A stretch of 51,071 bases of DNA from Azotobacter chroococcum. GTDB taxonomy: Bacteria > Pseudomonadota > Gammaproteobacteria > Pseudomonadales > Pseudomonadaceae. The translations under genes and the position numbers were made by a program. Under the pieces are notes generated by a model that saw only the letters and a program-made list of their open reading frames with translations, was not told where the DNA came from and did not search any database. The stretch covers positions 1 to 51,071 of the forward strand of contig NZ_SMMU01000025.1 of the NCBI RefSeq assembly GCF_004339665.1, given 5' to 3'. Positions 24,798-33,707 of the stretch are shown piece after piece (within the stretch, counting starts at the first letter, position 1; the number at the start of each line of letters is the position of its first letter).

Positions 24798-25420
24798 GGG
24801 ACGCTCGGCAGCAGCACGATCTGCGCCACCGCTCCATAGCGGTCGGTTTCGATGGTCAGCTCCAGCGCTTGGGGGAGCATCGCGGGCGAAGCCTGGCCCG
24901 CCGCGTCGCGCACCGGCGGCCATTGGTCGCTCCAGGTGCGGTTGTGGAAAAAGCGCAGGTCGATGCCCTCCACCGCTTCCAGCAGCGTGGCGCTGTGCCA
25001 TTGCGTGCCCACCGGGGTGTCGATCAGGGGCGAGCTTTCGCGAATCAGACGGCCGTCGCGCAGGCGATAGCGCACGCGCTCGAGGCTGGACCCCGGCGAC
25101 GAGCGGGACAGGATGCGCCGGCCGGTCTTGTAGAAATCCAGGAGCACCCCTTGCGGATCGCCGTCGGCAGGAGCCACCAGCACCTGGGCCCGAACGTCGC
25201 CCCGTTCGTTCCGTCCCTGGCGGACGACCAGCTGTTCCAGATCCCGGCGCAGCAGCTGCTGGGCCAGCTGCAGGCGCTGCAGCGACTCGATGCTTTCGCC
25301 CACCACCTGCTGGCTGCGCAGACCGCTGTTGAGCGTCAGCGCCGCGGCGAGCCCGAGCAGTGCCAGCAGGGCCATTGCCACCAGCACTTCGAGCAGGGTG
25401 AAGCCGCCACTGCCCTTCAC
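24794..25420 (-). CDS. gspJ: type II secretion minor pseudopilin J
   Basis: This 208-residue minor pseudopilin has the processing site GG-FTLLEVLVAMALLALLGL at residues 5-25, with glutamate at +5, and a wide beta-rich head (RVRYRLRDGRLIRES, FFHNRTWSDQWPP). The start codon is GTG at 25420, overlapping the gspI stop (GTGA), which points to translational coupling. It forms the tip complex with GspI and GspK. Confidence 0.88.
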   Translation of the reverse strand: MKGSGGFTLLEVLVAMALLALLGLAAALTLNSGLRSQQVVGESIESLQRLQLAQQLLRRDLEQLVVRQGRNERGDVRAQVLVAPADGDPQGVLLDFYKTGRRILSRSSPGSSLERVRYRLRDGRLIRESSPLIDTPVGTQWHSATLLEAVEGIDLRFFHNRTWSDQWPPVRDAAGQASPAMLPQALELTIETDRYGAVAQIVLLPSVP

Positions 25421-25785
25421 GGCGTCGCTCCCATGAAGGCTTGCAATTCGCTCAGCAGCCGGCCGTCATCGCCCGTCGTCCGGGCCGTCACCCGACGAAT
25501 ATCGGGATTGTCGGTTCCCTCCACCTGTTCGGTGAGGGTGAACCTGTACCCCGCCAGCTCGACCTTCCGGGTGCGCTTGCCGGTGGCTGGCCAGGCCGGC
25601 TGCAGATGCAGACTCGCCAGGTGGTTCTGGCCCGCCAGCTGGGCGAAGTAGCGGAGTTCGAGCTGCCCGGCATGCCGTCCGTGCTCGCCGACGATCTTGA
25701 GCAGGGCGCCGGCGGCCAGGGCGAAGATGGAGAGCGCCACCAGCACCTCCAGCAGCGTGAGGCCGCGCTGTCGCGACGGATTCAC
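25417..25785 (-). CDS. gspI: type II secretion minor pseudopilin I
   Basis: This 122-residue minor pseudopilin begins with GTG at 25785 and the cleavage motif RQRG-LTLLEVLVALSIFALA (glutamate at +5). A short head with AGQNHLASLHLQP, the typical GspI block, and YRFTLTEQVE follows. The GTG overlaps the gspH stop (GTGA). A much longer in-frame reading through gspH has no sense as a pseudopilin and is rejected. GspI starts assembly of the tip complex. Confidence 0.88.
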   Translation of the reverse strand: MNPSRQRGLTLLEVLVALSIFALAAGALLKIVGEHGRHAGQLELRYFAQLAGQNHLASLHLQPAWPATGKRTRKVELAGYRFTLTEQVEGTDNPDIRRVTARTTGDDGRLLSELQAFMGATP

Positions 25786-26318
25786 GGCCGCTCCGCCTGC
25801 ACCAGCCGCAGATCGCCCGCGAAACTGGCGCGGATCACCTGCGGCCATTGCGCGCCGGGATGGCCGAGGGTCAATTCGAACTCGCTGATCTGGCCGTCGC
25901 TGGCGATGAGGATCTGCGGCTCGCGCGCCTTCCCGCTCGTGTCGACCGGTTGTCCCGCCATGCGCAGTCGCAGCGTAGTCCCCTCGTTCAGCGCCAGGGC
26001 CGCCAGCCGCGAATCGGTGTCCACGGGCAGCCAGCGCGCCTTCTCGCGTCGATAGAAGCGATAGCCGGCCTCGCCCAGCCACAAGCCATGGTCGCGATTG
26101 CGGTAGATGGCCTGTTCCGCCGCCAGACCGATCTGCGCCTTCAGGCGGCGCGCCTCGCTTTCCAGGCGTTGCTGGGACGACTCCGGCAGCGCCAGGGAGA
26201 CGGTGACCGCCAGCATGCCCAGAATCGCCATCACCAGCATCACTTCCAGCAGGGTGAAGCCGCGGACAGGGCTAGTTGCCGATATCGGCTGCAAGCCCTT
26301 CTCCCCCCATCTCGCCAT
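25782..26318 (-). CDS. gspH: type II secretion minor pseudopilin H
   Basis: This minor pseudopilin has PVRG-FTLLEVMLVMAILGML as processing site and membrane helix (glutamate at +5). A beta-sheet head with LKAQIGLAAEQAIYRNRDHGLWL and SDGQISEFELTL follows, the GspH pattern. With the ATG at 26318 it has 178 residues and overlaps gspG by 47 bp. A TTG at 26294 with GGGGAG six bases before it would give a shorter, more typical leader and is a serious alternative start. Confidence 0.85.
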   Translation of the reverse strand: MARWGEKGLQPISATSPVRGFTLLEVMLVMAILGMLAVTVSLALPESSQQRLESEARRLKAQIGLAAEQAIYRNRDHGLWLGEAGYRFYRREKARWLPVDTDSRLAALALNEGTTLRLRMAGQPVDTSGKAREPQILIASDGQISEFELTLGHPGAQWPQVIRASFAGDLRLVQAERP

Positions 26319-26703
26319 CCGCGCCCAGCGAGTAGACGTCGAACGCCTTCTTCGTGCCCGGCTGCAGGTACTGGTAGGGATTGCCCCAGGGGTCCTGGGG
26401 CAGGCGCTTGATGTAGCCGTTGCTGTTGTAGCGCTTGGGCTGCGGGTCGATTTCCGGTTTCGTCACCAGCGCCTCCAGCCCCTGGTTGGTGGTGGGGTAC
26501 TGGAAGTTGTCCAGCTTGTACATGTCCAGCGCCTGCTCCAGCAGGGCGACGTCGGCCTTGGCCTTTTCGACCATTGCCCTGTCCTGGTTCTGCAGGACAT
26601 TCGGCGCCACCAGCGCCACCAGGAGGCCCAGAATCACCAGCACCACCATGATTTCCAGCAGTGTGAAGCCCTGTTGCCGGTGCGTTCGGATCGTTGCTTT
26701 CAA
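26272..26703 (-). CDS. gspG: type II secretion major pseudopilin G
   Basis: GspG is the main subunit of the pseudopilus piston. The 143-residue product has RQQG-FTLLEIMVVLVILGLL, then KADVALLEQALDMYKLDNFQYPTTNQGLEAL and the calcium-binding loop region near the end (YQYLQPGTKKAFDVYSLGADG), all typical. The start codon is TTG at 26703, supported by AAGGAG eight bases upstream; no in-frame ATG exists before the processing site. Confidence 0.93.
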   Translation of the reverse strand: MKATIRTHRQQGFTLLEIMVVLVILGLLVALVAPNVLQNQDRAMVEKAKADVALLEQALDMYKLDNFQYPTTNQGLEALVTKPEIDPQPKRYNSNGYIKRLPQDPWGNPYQYLQPGTKKAFDVYSLGADGEMGGEGLAADIGN

Positions 26704-26716
26704 GAGCGTATCTCCT

Positions 26717-27934
26717 TCAAAACGAGGTCAGGTTGTTGAGTTCCAGGATCGGCATGAGAATGGCCAGGACGATGCACAGCACGATGCCGCCCATGGCCAG
26801 GATCAGGGCGGGTTCGAACAGCCCGAGCAGCCAGGCGACACGGCTTTCGAACTCCGCCTCCTGGTTCTCGGCCGCCTTGTCCAGCATCTTCTCCAGCTCG
26901 CCGCTGCGCTCGCCGTTGGCGATCATGTACACCAGCAGCGGCGGGAAGGGGCCGGACTGTTCGAGGGCGCGGGACAGCGAGCAGCCTTCCCGCACCAGGT
27001 CGCCGGTGTTGACCACCGCCTGCTTCAGATGGAGGTTGGTCATCGGCCCGGCGGACACCTTCAGGCTGTGCAGCAGGTCGATGCCGCTGCCGACCAGGAT
27101 CGCCAGGGTCCGGGCGAACTGCAGCGATTGCTGGCCGAGGACGAAGGTGCTGACCAGCGGCAGGCGCAGCTGCGCCTTGTGCCAGCGGGTGCGTCGCCCG
27201 ACATCGTGCAGCCACCAGCGCGCCAGCAGCGCGAGGCCCGCCAGCGCCGCGAGCATGTGCAGGCCGTATTGCTGCAGGACATCGCTGATCAGGATCAGGT
27301 AGCGGGTCAGGAGCGGCAGCGTCTGTTCGGCATGGGTGAACTGTTCCACCACCTTGGGCACCACGTAGGTCATCAGCAGGATGATGACCCCCAGCGCCAC
27401 CAGCGTCAGAAACACCGGATAGATCAGCGCCACCTGCACCTTGCTGCGGATCTTCTGCAGCCTCTCGCCATATTCCGCCAGGCGCAGGAGCACGCCGCTC
27501 AGGTGCCCCGATTCCTCGCCGGCGGTGATCATCGCCCGATACAGCTCGTTGAAGCTGCGCGGGTATTCCGAGAGTGCCGAGGCGAGGCTGTGGCCTTCCA
27601 GAATCCGTGCCCGCACGGACAGCACGGTCGCCTTCAACAAGGCATTGTTGGTTTGCCGGGTTATGGCATAGAGCGCCTCTTCCAGCGGCAGGCCGGAGTC
27701 GATCAGGGTCGCCAGTTGCCGGGTCAGCAGCGCGACGTCGCGCGCCGGCAGCGGCCGGACCAGGCGGAATTTGCCGGTCCTGGCAGCGCGAGCCGGGCCG
27801 GCCGCCTCCACGGCGGTGGGCAGCAGGCCCCGTTCGCGCAGCATGGCGCGGGCATGGCGCGGCGAGTCGGCTTCGATCAGGCCGTTTTTGGTCTTGCCGT
27901 CGGTAGTCAGTGCGCGGTAGCTGAAGGCGGCCAT
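26717..27934 (-). CDS. gspF: type II secretion inner-membrane platform protein F
   Basis: GspF is the polytopic platform protein that couples the GspE motor to the pseudopilus. The 405-residue product starts MAAFSYRALTTDGK and has two T2SF domains (about residues 70-190 and 270-395) with three membrane helices (about 170-190, 215-235, 375-395). It shows the conserved MITAGEESGHLSGVLLRLAEY and MIANGERSGELEKMLDKAA repeats. The ATG at 27934 gives the usual N-terminus; a TTG at 27943 that overlaps the gspE stop is a less likely start. Confidence 0.93.
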   Translation of the reverse strand: MAAFSYRALTTDGKTKNGLIEADSPRHARAMLRERGLLPTAVEAAGPARAARTGKFRLVRPLPARDVALLTRQLATLIDSGLPLEEALYAITRQTNNALLKATVLSVRARILEGHSLASALSEYPRSFNELYRAMITAGEESGHLSGVLLRLAEYGERLQKIRSKVQVALIYPVFLTLVALGVIILLMTYVVPKVVEQFTHAEQTLPLLTRYLILISDVLQQYGLHMLAALAGLALLARWWLHDVGRRTRWHKAQLRLPLVSTFVLGQQSLQFARTLAILVGSGIDLLHSLKVSAGPMTNLHLKQAVVNTGDLVREGCSLSRALEQSGPFPPLLVYMIANGERSGELEKMLDKAAENQEAEFESRVAWLLGLFEPALILAMGGIVLCIVLAILMPILELNNLTSF

Positions 27935-27939
27935 GGCGT

Positions 27940-29457
27940 TCAATCGCTGCGAATGATGCGCAGCACTTCGTCGACGCTCGTCATGCCGCAGGTAACGAGA
28001 AGGCGCGCCTCGTCCATCAGGGAATTCATCTTGCTACTCAAGTATTGCTGCATCTCCATCTCTCCGGCCCGCTGGTTGATCAGTGTCGCCAGTCCGGCGT
28101 CCACCACCGCCAGCTCATAGATGCCGACCCGGCCGCGATAGCCGGTCTGGTTGCACTGCTCGCAGCCGCGGCTGCGATAGCCATCCGTTCCCGCCAGTTC
28201 GGGCTTGTTGAGCCACTGCGCTTCCTCCTCGGTGATCCGCGCCGGTTCGCGGCAGTGCTGGCAGAGTCGCCGCACCAGCCGCTGGGCCAGCACGCCTTTC
28301 AGGCTGGACGCCACCAGATAGGAGTCGATGCCGATGTCGCGCAGGCGCGTGATCGCGCCGGCCGCGCTGTTGGTGTGCAGGGTCGACAGCACCAGGTGGC
28401 CGGTCAGACTGGCCTGGATCGCCACCTCGGCGGTTTCCGCATCGCGGATCTCGCCGATCATCAGCACGTCCGGGTCCTGGCGCAGCATCGCCCGCAGCCC
28501 CTTGGCGAAGGTCATCCCGGCGCGGGTATTCACCTGCGTCTGTCCCACGCCCTCGATGGCGTATTCGACGGGATCTTCCACGGTGAGGATGTTGCGCGAG
28601 CTGTTGTTGAGCATGCCGAGGCCGGCGTAGAGCGTGGTGGTCTTGCCCGAGCCGGTGGGGCCGGTGACCAGGATGACGCCGTTGGGCTGCAGCAACAGGC
28701 GCTCGAAGGTCCGGTGGGCGTTCTCGGGCATGCCGAGGTCGCTGAGGCTGAGGCGTGCCGTCTGCTTGTCCAGGAGGCGCATCACCACGCGCTCGCCGTA
28801 GCTGGACGGCAGGGTGGAAACCCGCACGTCGAGGGCGCGGCCGCCGATGCGCAGCGCCGTGCGGCCGTCCTGCGGCACGCGCTTTTCGGCGATGTCGAGC
28901 TTGGCCATGACCTTGATGCGCGAGGTCAGCAGGGTGGCCAGCTTGTAGTTGGGCGACAGTATCTCGCGCAGCACGCCATCGATGCGAAAGCGCACCGACA
29001 GACGCTTTTCGTAGGGCTCGATATGGATATCGGATGCGCCTTCCTTGATCGCCTCGGTCAACATCGCATTGATCAGGCGAATGATCGGCGCATCGCCCTC
29101 GGCGGCGAGCAGGTCTTCGCTCTCCGGCAGTTCATCGATCAGCTCGAACAGATCGTCGTCGTCGCCGATCTTCTCGATCAGCTGCATATCGGCCTGACCG
29201 CTCTGCTGGTAGAGCGCTCCCAGGCGCCGCTCCAGCTGCTCGGCCGTGACCAGCACCAGCTCGAATTCCGCATCGAGGAAACGCCTGGCCTCGAGGATCG
29301 CCTCGAGAGGCGTCTGCTCGATGTGGTAACACCTCAATCGATTCGTCTCGGGCTCGACAACCAGCCGATAGCGGTCGGCGAAGCTGAACGGCAGCCGCTG
29401 AGGAGGGGGCGTGGCACCCGCCCGGACTTCTTCATCGGGAAACACTGAATCGGCCAT
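27940..29457 (-). CDS. gspE: type II secretion ATPase E
   Basis: This cytoplasmic hexameric ATPase drives pseudopilus assembly. The 505-residue protein has an N-terminal GspL-binding part (about residues 1-110) and the motor core: GASDIHIEPYEKRL (140-153), Walker A GPTGSGKT (266-273), the Asp and His boxes, Walker B LMIGEIRDAETAEVA, and LSTLHTNSAAGAITRL. A zinc-binding module with CQHC and CEQC about 40 residues apart follows. All catalytic residues are present. It starts six bases after the gspD stop. Compared with the orphan homologue at 13.4-15.2 kb the N-terminal region is unrelated, so each likely serves its own partner. Confidence 0.95.
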   Translation of the reverse strand: MADSVFPDEEVRAGATPPPQRLPFSFADRYRLVVEPETNRLRCYHIEQTPLEAILEARRFLDAEFELVLVTAEQLERRLGALYQQSGQADMQLIEKIGDDDDLFELIDELPESEDLLAAEGDAPIIRLINAMLTEAIKEGASDIHIEPYEKRLSVRFRIDGVLREILSPNYKLATLLTSRIKVMAKLDIAEKRVPQDGRTALRIGGRALDVRVSTLPSSYGERVVMRLLDKQTARLSLSDLGMPENAHRTFERLLLQPNGVILVTGPTGSGKTTTLYAGLGMLNNSSRNILTVEDPVEYAIEGVGQTQVNTRAGMTFAKGLRAMLRQDPDVLMIGEIRDAETAEVAIQASLTGHLVLSTLHTNSAAGAITRLRDIGIDSYLVASSLKGVLAQRLVRRLCQHCREPARITEEEAQWLNKPELAGTDGYRSRGCEQCNQTGYRGRVGIYELAVVDAGLATLINQRAGEMEMQQYLSSKMNSLMDEARLLVTCGMTSVDEVLRIIRSD

Positions 29458-29463
29458 CTCGGC

Positions 29464-31506
29464 TTACTTCTTGGGCGGCAGAACGTTGATCGACGTGGGG
29501 CCAAGCCCCGTCCACTCGGGCAGGACCGCCGGTCTCTCTTCCGGAAACAGCTCCACGGCGCTGTCCTTGTCTATCAATTGCCGGTCCCGAATGAAACCAT
29601 ATTTGGCCTTGCTGACCGAGGTCAGCATCTCCTGGTCGCGAATGATGGTGGGGCGTATGAAGACCATCAGATTGCGACGGGTAATCCGACTGACGTCCGA
29701 GCGGAATAGGCGACCCACCACCGGCAAGCTGCCCAGCCCGGGCACCTTCGATCCCCCCTCGCGGATGTCGTCGTCGATCAATCCGCCCAGGACGATGGTC
29801 GCACCGTTATCGACCAGGACGGCGGTTTTGATCTGACGCTTGTTGAAGCTGACGCCGTCATCGCCAACCTGCTCGCCCACCGAGGAGACTTCCTGTTCGA
29901 TCTGCAGTTGCACGGCACCGCCCTCGTTGATCTGCGGGGTGATGAGCAGCTTGACGCCGACGTCCTTGCGCTCGATCGTCCGAAATTGGTTGTTCGCGTC
30001 GTTGTCGTTACTGAGCGTCGAACCCGTGGACACGGGTATTTCCTGGCCCACCAGTATGGAGGCCGCCTGGTTGTCCAGGGTCAGCAGGCTGGGGGTGGAG
30101 AGAATGTTCGATTTCGTATCGTCCTGCAGCGCCTTCAAGAGCACGGCGAAATTCAGGCCCGAACCGCTGAGGCGCCCCACGCCGGCAGTCAGGCCGCCGA
30201 CGTTTCTCAGTGCGCCTGCCACCGACTGCTCGCCATCGGAGGTGGCGTCCAATATCCCGTTGAGGCCATTGCCGAGATTGGTGAAGTTGGTTCCGGCCAG
30301 TGCCCGTCCGCTGCCGTTGCGATCCGCGAGCAGCCACTGGACGCCCACTTCCTTGGCCCGATCTTCCCCCATCTCGACGATGATCGCTTCCACCAGGACT
30401 TGCGCGCGGCGGATATCGAGTTGCTCGATCAATTGCCCGAGGTCGCGAATGATCCTCGGGCTGCCCGACATGACGATGCTGTTGGTCGCCTCGTGGGCCT
30501 TGATATGGATGGCGTCCTGATTGGTCCCGGCGGATTCCGGGGGGGCCTTGCCCTCCTCTTCGCTGATGGTGCCGCTGATCTTTTCCAGCACCTCCGCCAG
30601 GTCCTCGGCCTTGGCGTATTTGAGGTAGTGGACCCGGGTGTTGTTGTCGGTCTGGACCTCGCTGTCGAGTTGCCCGATGACCTGGCGGAGATACTCGCGA
30701 TTCGCCTTGTCGGCCCGGATCAACAGGCTGTTGGTCCGATCGTCCGCCTTGATGATGGGCATCAGGCGCGAGCCTTCGCTGCCCTTGGTCTGCTCGCGGA
30801 TCAATGCCGTCAGGGTTTCGCTCACTTCCGGCGCGGAGGCGTTCTGTAGCCAGATGATCTCGGTATCGTCGCTATCGGCCTTGTCCACCCGCTCGATGAC
30901 CTCCAATAGCCGCCGAACATTGGCCTCGCGGTCGGTGATCAGAATGACGTTGGAGGCGGGGTAGGGTGTGATGATACCGCTCTGGTTATCCACCAGCGGA
31001 CGCAGGATGGGCACCAGGGCGGCTACGTCGACGTTTTGCACCTGAACTACCCGGGTGACGATTCTTTCACTGGTATGCGTCGGGGAATTGTTGCCACCCT
31101 GAACTTCGATCCCTTCCAGTTTCGCGCCTTGCTGGGGAATCACCTTCAGAATGTCTTTTCCCACATTGATGACGGAGTATCCATTGACGCCGAGCTGCAC
31201 CAGAAAGATTTCGTAGAGCTCCTCTTTCGTCACCGATTTCGGAGTGCTGATGCTGACCTTTCCCTTGACGCGCGGGTCCATGACGATGGTTTTGCCCGTG
31301 AGCTTTCCGATGCTGGCGATGAACTCCGAAATATCGGTGTCGCGCATGTCGAGGCTGTAGTCGTCGGCCCCGGCCGGGCATGCCAGCAGCCACGAAGTGA
31401 ACAGTAATGACGCCACAAGCGTCTTGATAGACAGTTTTCCTGATCTGCCTGCATACGTCGGCTGGTGTAGGTCAGAGAAGGACTCTGCCCGGCTTTCACA
31501 CCCCAT
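29464..31506 (-). CDS. gspD: type II secretion secretin D
   Basis: GspD forms the 15-fold outer-membrane channel. The protein shows a signal peptide (VASLLFTSWLLACPAGA), an N0 domain (YSLDMRDTDISEFIASIGKL), repeated N1-N3 domains (NASAPEVSETLTALI, VHYLKYAKAEDLAEVLEKI) and the secretin core (VLVEAIIVEMGED, NILSTPSLLTLDNQAASILVGQEIP, VPGLGSLPVVGRLF). The C-terminus lacks a recognised S-domain. The start is uncertain. The open frame reaches a GTG at 31587 inside AT-rich, promoter-like DNA. The ATG at 31506 gives a 680-residue protein with about 25 residues before the signal peptide. Later non-ATG starts are possible. Confidence 0.88.
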   Translation of the reverse strand: MGCESRAESFSDLHQPTYAGRSGKLSIKTLVASLLFTSWLLACPAGADDYSLDMRDTDISEFIASIGKLTGKTIVMDPRVKGKVSISTPKSVTKEELYEIFLVQLGVNGYSVINVGKDILKVIPQQGAKLEGIEVQGGNNSPTHTSERIVTRVVQVQNVDVAALVPILRPLVDNQSGIITPYPASNVILITDREANVRRLLEVIERVDKADSDDTEIIWLQNASAPEVSETLTALIREQTKGSEGSRLMPIIKADDRTNSLLIRADKANREYLRQVIGQLDSEVQTDNNTRVHYLKYAKAEDLAEVLEKISGTISEEEGKAPPESAGTNQDAIHIKAHEATNSIVMSGSPRIIRDLGQLIEQLDIRRAQVLVEAIIVEMGEDRAKEVGVQWLLADRNGSGRALAGTNFTNLGNGLNGILDATSDGEQSVAGALRNVGGLTAGVGRLSGSGLNFAVLLKALQDDTKSNILSTPSLLTLDNQAASILVGQEIPVSTGSTLSNDNDANNQFRTIERKDVGVKLLITPQINEGGAVQLQIEQEVSSVGEQVGDDGVSFNKRQIKTAVLVDNGATIVLGGLIDDDIREGGSKVPGLGSLPVVGRLFRSDVSRITRRNLMVFIRPTIIRDQEMLTSVSKAKYGFIRDRQLIDKDSAVELFPEERPAVLPEWTGLGPTSINVLPPKK

Positions 31507-31678
31507 CGACTGGGTAACCACTGCATCTGCGTATCGAGAGGATACTGAGGCAGATAAGTCAAAAGTAAATGGGTATTTATAATGCACGGCTGTATCCGTT
31601 TATTCGGCAAACTATGAAATTTCACGTTAAACGGATCCATCCGTAATATTTCTCAGGAAAGCGAGGCGGAGTCCAAGG

Positions 31679-32404
31679 CTAGGGTGGCACGCTGCCTTTG
31701 CGTATCGCCCTGGTACTGTCGGCTAGCTCATTCAGGCCGAGTTTTCGATAGGCGCCAACCATCATCTCCAGCGCGCCGCCGACGGCGGCGCTATCGGGAT
31801 AGCGCTCGATGATGTAGCGACAGCGGTTCAGCGCCGCCACGGGCTGATCGCGCTGCCATTGGAGCCTGGCGGCCTGTAGTTCGTTGTCCGCCAGGCGTTC
31901 CTCGACCTTGGCCAGCGTTTCCTTGGCGCGTTCGGCGTATTGGCTGTCGGAGTAGCGTTGTCTCAGGCGCTCGAGATCCTCTGCTGCCTGACGAACCTGC
32001 GCGGCCGAGGGGGCGGGGCTGAGGGCCAGCAATGCATTGGCGCGCAGATAGAGCGCATAGTCCATACGCTCTGTTTCGGCATTTTCCTCGATCACCTGAG
32101 TCACTATCTGGGCTGCTTCCTTCGGCCGGTCGAGCTGCAGCTGGCTGTAGGCAAGGGCCAGAGCCGCCTCGATGCGCTGCCTGCCCTGCGGATTGGAGCG
32201 CAGCAGCTCGACCAGCCGGGCTGCCGCCGCCTCATGTTGACGGGACTGGATGAGCTCCATGCTCTCGTCGTAGAGCAACTGCTCCCGTGATTCTCCTGGG
32301 GACGACGCGGAACGCAGGTTTTTTCCGAAGGGGGTGCAGCCAGTCGCCAGCCCTGCCAGCAAGGCGAGCGCAACGAGGCGGCTGGCTGATCGGCGGAGGG
32401 TCAT
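31679..32404 (-). CDS. TPR outer-membrane lipoprotein, candidate pilotin
   Basis: The 241-residue product has a lipoprotein signal (LVALALLAGLATGC, acylated cysteine near residue 23). Helical tetratricopeptide-like repeats follow (AAARLVELLRSNPQGRQRIEAALALAYSQLQLDRPKEAAQIV, then LERLRQRYSDSQYAERAKE and ALNRCRYIIERYPDSAAVGGALEMMVGAYRKLG). The last block resembles BamD. It lies between gspC and gspD, a place where standard operons have no gene. TPR lipoproteins of the PilF/PilW type are pilotins for the type IV pilus secretin, so a pilotin role for the adjacent GspD is a reasoned guess. The ATG at 32404 is chosen over a TTG at 32443 because it starts the signal peptide directly. Confidence 0.75.
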   Translation of the reverse strand: MTLRRSASRLVALALLAGLATGCTPFGKNLRSASSPGESREQLLYDESMELIQSRQHEAAAARLVELLRSNPQGRQRIEAALALAYSQLQLDRPKEAAQIVTQVIEENAETERMDYALYLRANALLALSPAPSAAQVRQAAEDLERLRQRYSDSQYAERAKETLAKVEERLADNELQAARLQWQRDQPVAALNRCRYIIERYPDSAAVGGALEMMVGAYRKLGLNELADSTRAIRKGSVPP

Positions 32405-32439
32405 CCGGTTCCGTACCTCTTCAAAAGACAGCTCATGGA

Positions 32440-33069
32440 TCAATTTTGATAGCCCGGGTCCGTTCGCCCCGGCGCACGGCGACTCGAATCCGCTTCGCCG
32501 ACCGCGCCGGCTCCGCTAGGCCGTGGCGATCGGCTCGTCTGGAGCGGCGCCGTGGCGGCGATGGAGACCTTTGTGTCATTCAGGGCGGGCTTTTCCAGCT
32601 CGACGTATTGCTGCTGACCGGACACCTCGAACACCACCCGGTCCGCCAGGATTTCGATCAGCCTGGCGTCGCCGTTGCCTGACAGTCTGTCGCCGACGGC
32701 ATAGGCTCGCTGCCGACCGGCTTCTGCGAGGATGGCCACGGAAGTGCTCCCCTGGGGGGCCTTGACGACGCCCAGCAGCTTGACGCTCAGACGGCTTTTC
32801 ACCTGCGTCGCAAGCGCCTTTTGGGCCGGCTCCTCTGCAAGCGAGCCGAACAGTTCCGCCTGCTGGATCGCCTTGAGATCCAGCATCGGCGTATCGCCCG
32901 GCGTTGCCTCTCGTGGCTTGACCGGCGCCGCGGAGGCCGATGACTCAGGCCAAAAGAGCGTTTTGGCGATCCCCACCGCCTGGATCGAGGCAACTGTCAG
33001 CAGAATCATGCTGAGCGCTCTGGGTAGCGTCGCGGCGGCTATCCGGTGCCCAATCAGATCATTCAACAT
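32440..33069 (-). CDS. gspC: type II secretion protein C
   Basis: GspC connects the inner-membrane platform with the secretin periplasmic domains. The 209-residue protein has one membrane helix (about residues 18-40, LSMILLTVASIQAVGIAKTLFW) and the homology region (about 62-160: LKAIQQAELFGSL, LSVKLLGVVKAPQGSTSVAIL, YAVGDRL, IEILADRVVF). The C-terminal tail is short and rich in Pro/Ser/Arg, without a PDZ domain, as in some Xcp-like and Hxc-like systems. It is the first gene of the operon. A 110-bp spacer parts it from a broken glucanotransferase gene copy. Confidence 0.86.
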   Translation of the reverse strand: MLNDLIGHRIAAATLPRALSMILLTVASIQAVGIAKTLFWPESSASAAPVKPREATPGDTPMLDLKAIQQAELFGSLAEEPAQKALATQVKSRLSVKLLGVVKAPQGSTSVAILAEAGRQRAYAVGDRLSGNGDARLIEILADRVVFEVSGQQQYVELEKPALNDTKVSIAATAPLQTSRSPRPSGAGAVGEADSSRRAPGRTDPGYQN

Positions 33070-33178
33070 GCGTAAAGCCGTCTCGAAACGGTGCGGATCG
33101 GAATTTCGGTCGGAGGGGCGACCCGCTGGCGGGCCGCCCCCGTTAAAGCGAACCGCTCGGTGACGAGCAGGCTCACTC

Positions 33179-33400
33179 TCACTCCTGGGCCTGGGTGTCC
33201 GGAACCCAGGCGGCCAGGTAGCCCTTCACGTCCACGTTCTGGGTGCCCTTGACCTGAACGGTGAGGCGGCCGTCCTTGCCACTCGTGAGCCGCTCCGCGT
33301 GGTAGGTAGGTCGCGCTGTCATTCGGCTGATAGAGCGCGAGTGCCTGGAAGATGACATGTTCGTCGAGTTTCCCGTGGGAGACGAAGAGGGCGGCAGCAG
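33179..33400 (-). pseudogene. internally deleted copy of the GH70 glucanotransferase gene
   Basis: The minus strand first codes for LDEHVIFQALALYQPNDSATY (close to residues 109-128 of the intact protein). It then jumps, with a frame change, to KDGRLTVQVKGTQNVDVKGY and ends AAWVPDTQAQE, the intact C-terminus. At DNA level 33303-33390 matches 39146-39228 and 33179-33290 matches 37179-37300. About 1.85 kb is missing. The join falls at a shared GTAG. Similarity continues downstream to about 33090 (matching 37090-37178), including a hairpin. The fragment has no usable start and is a remnant. Confidence 0.85.
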
Positions 33401-33707
33401 GGCGTGGGCAGAGCGCCTGACGAGCCGTGAATGTGCCGCAAGCAGCGACACCCATAGGCACTGAAGCCTTGTCGGGGAAGCATAGGATACCTTAATTCGG
33501 AGGCAGCGCTGTCTTTGTGGGGTCTGAATTCGCCGCACAACCATCTGTCACCGTGATTTTGTTGTTTTTGTCTCTTGTCATCCGGGGGGCGTTGTCGCTC
33601 CGAAACGAACAGATAGCTAAATAGCTAAGAAGAATCAAGCCCAATGACCGTAGGTGACTGCCGACTTTCTCTTGGTAACGTTATCTTATTCATTGAGCTT
33701 TGTGCAA

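Noticed and set aside
31507-31587. GspD extension to the GTG at 31587
   Set aside because: The extra residues lie in AT-rich promoter-like DNA without a ribosome site, and the signal peptide begins much later.
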